Shown in pieces: positions 61,391 to 64,000 of a stretch of 64,000 nucleotides of DNA. Below the pieces are notes generated by a model. The model saw only the letters and a list, made by a program, of their open reading frames with translations. It was not told the origin of the DNA and made no database searches. Position 1 is the stretch's first letter. Each line of letters starts with the position of its first letter. Source of the stretch: Paenarthrobacter nicotinovorans (GTDB taxonomy: Bacteria; Actinomycetota; Actinomycetes; Actinomycetales; Micrococcaceae); contig NZ_CP089293.1 of assembly GCF_021919345.1 (NCBI RefSeq), positions 62,001 to 126,000 on the forward strand, in the 5' to 3' direction. A program made the translations under genes and the position numbers.

Positions 61391-62026
61391 TCAGTCCAGG
61401 GCGGTGGGTCCAGTCAGTACGACGGCGGGCAGCGCACCTGCCGCTGGACGGCCGGCGCCGGGTGTGTCGGAGTCCCGCATGGCTCCTTGGATGGCCTTCA
61501 CCAGCGGGGCCGGATCCTCGTTCGCGGCGAAGACCCAGAACGTATCGCGGGCCCGGAACACTACTGCGTTCCTGCCGCCCGCACCCAGCGAGACCTTGTT
61601 CCTTGCCACCAGGCGCCTGTCCGGATCAGTGTTGTCGGCGGTAGTCACGGCCTTGAGCGTCCCGGGCGCGATCGCGTTCCAAGGAAACACCAGAAGGGTG
61701 CTCTTTTGCGAGTACTTGGCCACGATTCCCCCGTCAAAGACCAGGAGTTTCCGGAAACTGCCCAGCAGGGTCATGGACCACAGCACCAAACCGGTGAGGG
61801 CGCTGGCGGCAATGAAGAGCAGGGGCTCACCGAAATGTCCGGCCTCCCGGGTGGAGCGGAGCGGGCTGACGAACTCGGCGATGGTTCCAAAGAGGAAGCC
61901 AACCAGCAGGCAGAGAATCAGCGCCTTCCAGTAGATGCGCCGCGAAGAAGCGACATACCGGAGTCGCCCCAGCCCGGGTCCAAGCCGGCGCTCAACACGT
62001 CGTACCAGCCAGTTACGGCCGCGCAT
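61391..62026 (-). CDS. Membrane protein with YcxB/PH-like C-terminal domain
   Basis: From 62026 (MRGRNWLVRRVERR) the protein has 211 residues; an ATG at 62041 is an alternative, and both overlap the RDD gene by 14-29 bases. Two helices (ALILCLLVGFLFGTIAEFV and LLFIAASALTGLVLWSMTLLG) are followed by a beta-rich segment (LLVFDGGIVAKYSQKSTLLVFPWNAIAPGTLKAVTTADNTDPDRRLVARNKVSLGAGGRNAVVFRARDTFWVFAANEDPAPLVKAI) like a bacterial PH/YcxB fold. Function unknown. It is last in a leftward run with RDD and two more genes. Confidence 0.65.
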   Translation of the reverse strand: MRGRNWLVRRVERRLGPGLGRLRYVASSRRIYWKALILCLLVGFLFGTIAEFVSPLRSTREAGHFGEPLLFIAASALTGLVLWSMTLLGSFRKLLVFDGGIVAKYSQKSTLLVFPWNAIAPGTLKAVTTADNTDPDRRLVARNKVSLGAGGRNAVVFRARDTFWVFAANEDPAPLVKAIQGAMRDSDTPGAGRPAAGALPAVVLTGPTALD

Positions 62027-62648
62027 CCGGGCGCTGGCCATAGAGGTTGGGCAGGTTTTGCTGTTGTGCCGAGGCCGCTTGCTCCGCGGCAACGGCTTTG
62101 GGATCCGGGACCGGCTGCTGGCCTTTGGCGATGCCGGAGCGCCGGTCCATGGCAGCAAACTTGGGATCCCAGGTGTCATCTCCGCCGCCGCTCAATGCAG
62201 CAGCGATAACCATCACCACGAAGAAGGGGAAGAACGACCAGCAGATGGCGCGCCATCCGCCCAACCAGGCGCCCGCCGTCGTGCCGTTCTTGATCCGCAC
62301 CGAGCGCATGCCTGCAGCGGCGTCACCGACGCTGCCCACAGTTCCCCAGATCATGCCGTAGATGAACAGACCCACGAACCACAGGACGACGTAGAGGGTC
62401 AGCCAGAAGCCGTCATTGAACCCGAGCGTCGAGCCGCTGTTCATCATGGACTCACGGACCACTGCGGCGATGGCTGCCAGGAGGATGTAGCCCACCAGGA
62501 ACACGACCGCATCCAGCACGCGGCCCCAAAAGTGGGCTGCTCCGGATGCCTTGACGAAGTAGGCGCCCGTGTCGGGGTGGCGGCGTACGGCACGTCCGGT
62601 GAGGGGGTCCACCATGCCGGTTGCGGTTGTGGGCTTCGTAGCGCTCAT
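62013..62648 (-). CDS. RDD family membrane protein
   Basis: From 62648 the protein has 211 residues. The RDD pattern is visible: AAHFWGRVLDAVVFLVGYILLAAI, WLTLYVVLWFVGLFIYGMIWGTVGSVGDAAAGMRSVRIKNGTTAGAWLGGWRAICWSFFPFFVVMVIAAALSG, with three to four helices. The tail is Gln/Pro/Ala-rich. RDD proteins have been tied to cation/proton exchange in some halophiles; function here is unknown. Confidence 0.8.
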   Translation of the reverse strand: MSATKPTTATGMVDPLTGRAVRRHPDTGAYFVKASGAAHFWGRVLDAVVFLVGYILLAAIAAVVRESMMNSGSTLGFNDGFWLTLYVVLWFVGLFIYGMIWGTVGSVGDAAAGMRSVRIKNGTTAGAWLGGWRAICWSFFPFFVVMVIAAALSGGGDDTWDPKFAAMDRRSGIAKGQQPVPDPKAVAAEQAASAQQQNLPNLYGQRPDARP

Positions 62649-62694
62649 GAGGGGCTTTCGGTTCGACGGCGGGTTGCGGCTTGGTTGCGGGAGA

Positions 62695-63501
62695 TCAGGC
62701 CAGCCCGGCAAGTCCGCCCAGGACGCGGGCCAGGGACGGGGCCGATGTTTCCTTCAGTTCGAAGGAAACGCCCTCGCCCTGCTCCGGAAGGCCGGGTTCC
62801 TGCGAGCCCTCCACGCGAGGCGTCAGGACGTGGACGCCGGACGGGCCGGTGTAAACGGTGACGGTAGGAAATTCATTGGTGTCGGAGTTGAACGCAACAA
62901 CGTTGCTTGCGGCCTGCGTATCGGCCAGGGCCGTGGCGGCATGGGCTTCGAACTGGGCTTCCGTGTACACCGCAGGGTCCGAGTCGCGGGCGGCGGCGTG
63001 CTCGGGATCCACGAATTCGGCGAGGCGCGGTACCAGTTGGTCCCGGGTGATAACGGTGAAGCCGTGAAGGCCGCCTTCGTCCACTTCCTCCAGCAGGACG
63101 CCTTCGTCATGGACGTAGCCGTAGAGCCAGCGCTTGCCGGTGGAGACGGTCCGTTCAACGGAAACAACGTTGCTGCCGCTGCGGCGAAGGGTCAGGGCGC
63201 CGGTGATTTCCTCCGTGGCGTGCAAACGGGAGGGTTCCGTTTCGCCTTCAAAGATCACCGGGTATACGAGTTCCTTGGCGAGCAGCCCGCGCAAGGCCAC
63301 GGCGCACATGATGTCCTTGTTGGCGTCCTGGGCTGAAAGCCACGGCAATGCCACCAGTTGCTCGTGCTGGACGCCGTCCAGTGCCACGACTTCCTCATCG
63401 GTCAGCGTGGGCAGGGGCGCTCCGATGGCGCTGGCTGATGCCAGGATCTTGGCTGCGGCCTGGACATCCCGTTCGGTCCAATTCATGGTGCTCGTTGTCA
63501 T
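62695..63501 (-). CDS. Hypothetical protein, candidate T7SS accessory (EspG-like by context)
   Basis: The 268-residue soluble protein begins MTTSTMNWTERDVQAAAKILASASAIGAPLPTLTDEEVVALDGVQ and has a beta-rich centre (ALTLRRSGSNVVSVERTVSTGKRWLYGYVHDEGVLLEEVDEGGLHGFTVITRDQLVPRLAEFVDPE). Its length and mixed strand/helix order recall EspG-type chaperones, but I cannot show homology by eye. It overlaps the stop of the large upstream gene by four bases (ATGA), so the two are coupled, as chaperone and export substrate often are. Confidence 0.5.
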   Translation of the reverse strand: MTTSTMNWTERDVQAAAKILASASAIGAPLPTLTDEEVVALDGVQHEQLVALPWLSAQDANKDIMCAVALRGLLAKELVYPVIFEGETEPSRLHATEEITGALTLRRSGSNVVSVERTVSTGKRWLYGYVHDEGVLLEEVDEGGLHGFTVITRDQLVPRLAEFVDPEHAAARDSDPAVYTEAQFEAHAATALADTQAASNVVAFNSDTNEFPTVTVYTGPSGVHVLTPRVEGSQEPGLPEQGEGVSFELKETSAPSLARVLGGLAGLA

Positions 63502-64000
63502 CCGAATATCCCTCCGACAAAGTTTCCGACCGACTTGGCGGCATTACTGACTCCGTCTGCCACCTTACTGCCTACATCCTTGGCGAAATTGCCCACTTCC
63601 TTGGCGCCGTCGGCAATGTAACTGCCGGGGTTGCGGGCAAAGTTGGAGATGGAATCCCAATTGTCAGCCACCAGGTTGCCCAGCGCCCACGCTCCGGCAA
63701 CCAGCCCGGCACCGATGACGATCGGCGCACCGATGGGACCCAGAAGGGCCGCGCCGCCGGCCGTCATGAGCATGATGCTGCCCACGCCGCCCACCACGGA
63801 CAGCCCGCCGGCAACCCTGTCGCCGGTTCCGCGCCAACCGTCGTGCTGGGGGCTGATCATGTCGCTGATGCCGCCCACGATGTTCAGTGGTGCAGCGACA
63901 GCCCCGGCGATCCGGAGCCCCTTGGAGAACTTGCTCGCCTCCTGGAATGCCGTGCTGTACGGGATGTTGGCTTTGAGGTCGGTGATGACGTCCGTGACCT
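63498..64000 (-). CDS. C-terminal part of a large Gly/Ala-rich, possibly exported protein
   Basis: The frame is open from the right edge to a stop at 63498, 167 residues visible. It reads DVITDLKANIPYSTAFQEASKFSKGLRIAGAVAAPLNIVGGISDMISPQHDGWRGTGDRVAGGLSVVGGVGSIMLMTAGGAALLGPIGAPIVIGAGLVAGAWALGNLVADNWDSISNFARNPGSYIADGAKEVGNFAKDVGSKVADGVSNAAKSVGNFVGGIFG. Glycine-rich hydrophobic helices and heptad-like ends match the C-terminal halves of WXG/LXG-type polymorphic exported proteins. The N-terminus lies outside the window. Confidence 0.6.
   Translation of the reverse strand, partial: VTDVITDLKANIPYSTAFQEASKFSKGLRIAGAVAAPLNIVGGISDMISPQHDGWRGTGDRVAGGLSVVGGVGSIMLMTAGGAALLGPIGAPIVIGAGLVAGAWALGNLVADNWDSISNFARNPGSYIADGAKEVGNFAKDVGSKVADGVSNAAKSVGNFVGGIFG

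Overview
The window reads as chromosomal DNA of a high-GC actinobacterium of the Micrococcaceae, most like Arthrobacter/Paenarthrobacter. The grounds are uniformly GC-rich coding sequence, frequent GTG starts, and families typical of that group: DUF2630, DUF3618, RDD and VanZ membrane proteins, GAF-ANTAR regulators, a SigB/SigF-type sigma factor, and a HelR ATPase preceded by a rifamycin-associated element (RAE). This is an inference from protein families; no rRNA or tRNA gene is visible.

Layout. 1-20371 is mostly ordinary metabolism and transport: a bile-acid/sodium symporter-family protein (cut by the left edge), a SulP permease, a RelA/SpoT-domain protein, a kynurenine-formamidase-like hydrolase, a PfkB sugar kinase, a GST-fold reductase, a HAD phosphatase, a glycerophosphodiesterase, a GH2 glycosidase, a D-2-hydroxyacid dehydrogenase and a glycerate kinase. 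A VanZ-RDD fusion, an MFS exporter with a divergent ArsR-type regulator, and a STAS/RibD-C pair follow.

20372-27401 looks like an accessory island. It is gene-poor, partly lower in GC, and holds a decayed FG-GAP repeat gene, a lipoprotein, an orphan VanW protein, a DUF2690-like membrane protein, an orphan HNH nuclease and a truncated SRAP (YedK/HMCES) pseudogene. Four copies of a composite palindrome built on GTCCCA/TGGGAC lie between these genes.

27402-35629 carries a reductase-hydrolase fusion behind a TetR remnant and an intact-looking TetR-type operator, a DJ-1/PfpI protein, and an ABC transporter encoded with its own two-component system. 35652-46740 holds a uracil permease and a RutE-like reductase, a GH26-like/OpgC fusion, phosphoglucomutase, a Pro/Gln-rich DUF4190 protein, a POT peptide transporter and an amidase; several convergent pairs here are separated by long perfect hairpins.

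46733-52467 includes peptidase E, a rhodanese, prephenate dehydratase (pheA), a diacylglycerol-kinase-like enzyme, seryl-tRNA synthetase (serS) and a methyltransferase. 52527-54837 is the RAE-helR rifamycin-protection locus. 54919-60748 holds a HAD phosphatase, a GAF-ANTAR regulator, a general-stress sigma factor, a FUSC transporter and a translationally coupled three-gene envelope-stress set (long hypothetical, YqjE-like holin, DUF3618). 60830-64000 ends with a SatD-like protein and a leftward run (PH-like membrane protein, RDD protein, unknown, and the C-terminus of a large Gly/Ala-rich protein cut by the right edge) that could be the margin of a type VII secretion locus.
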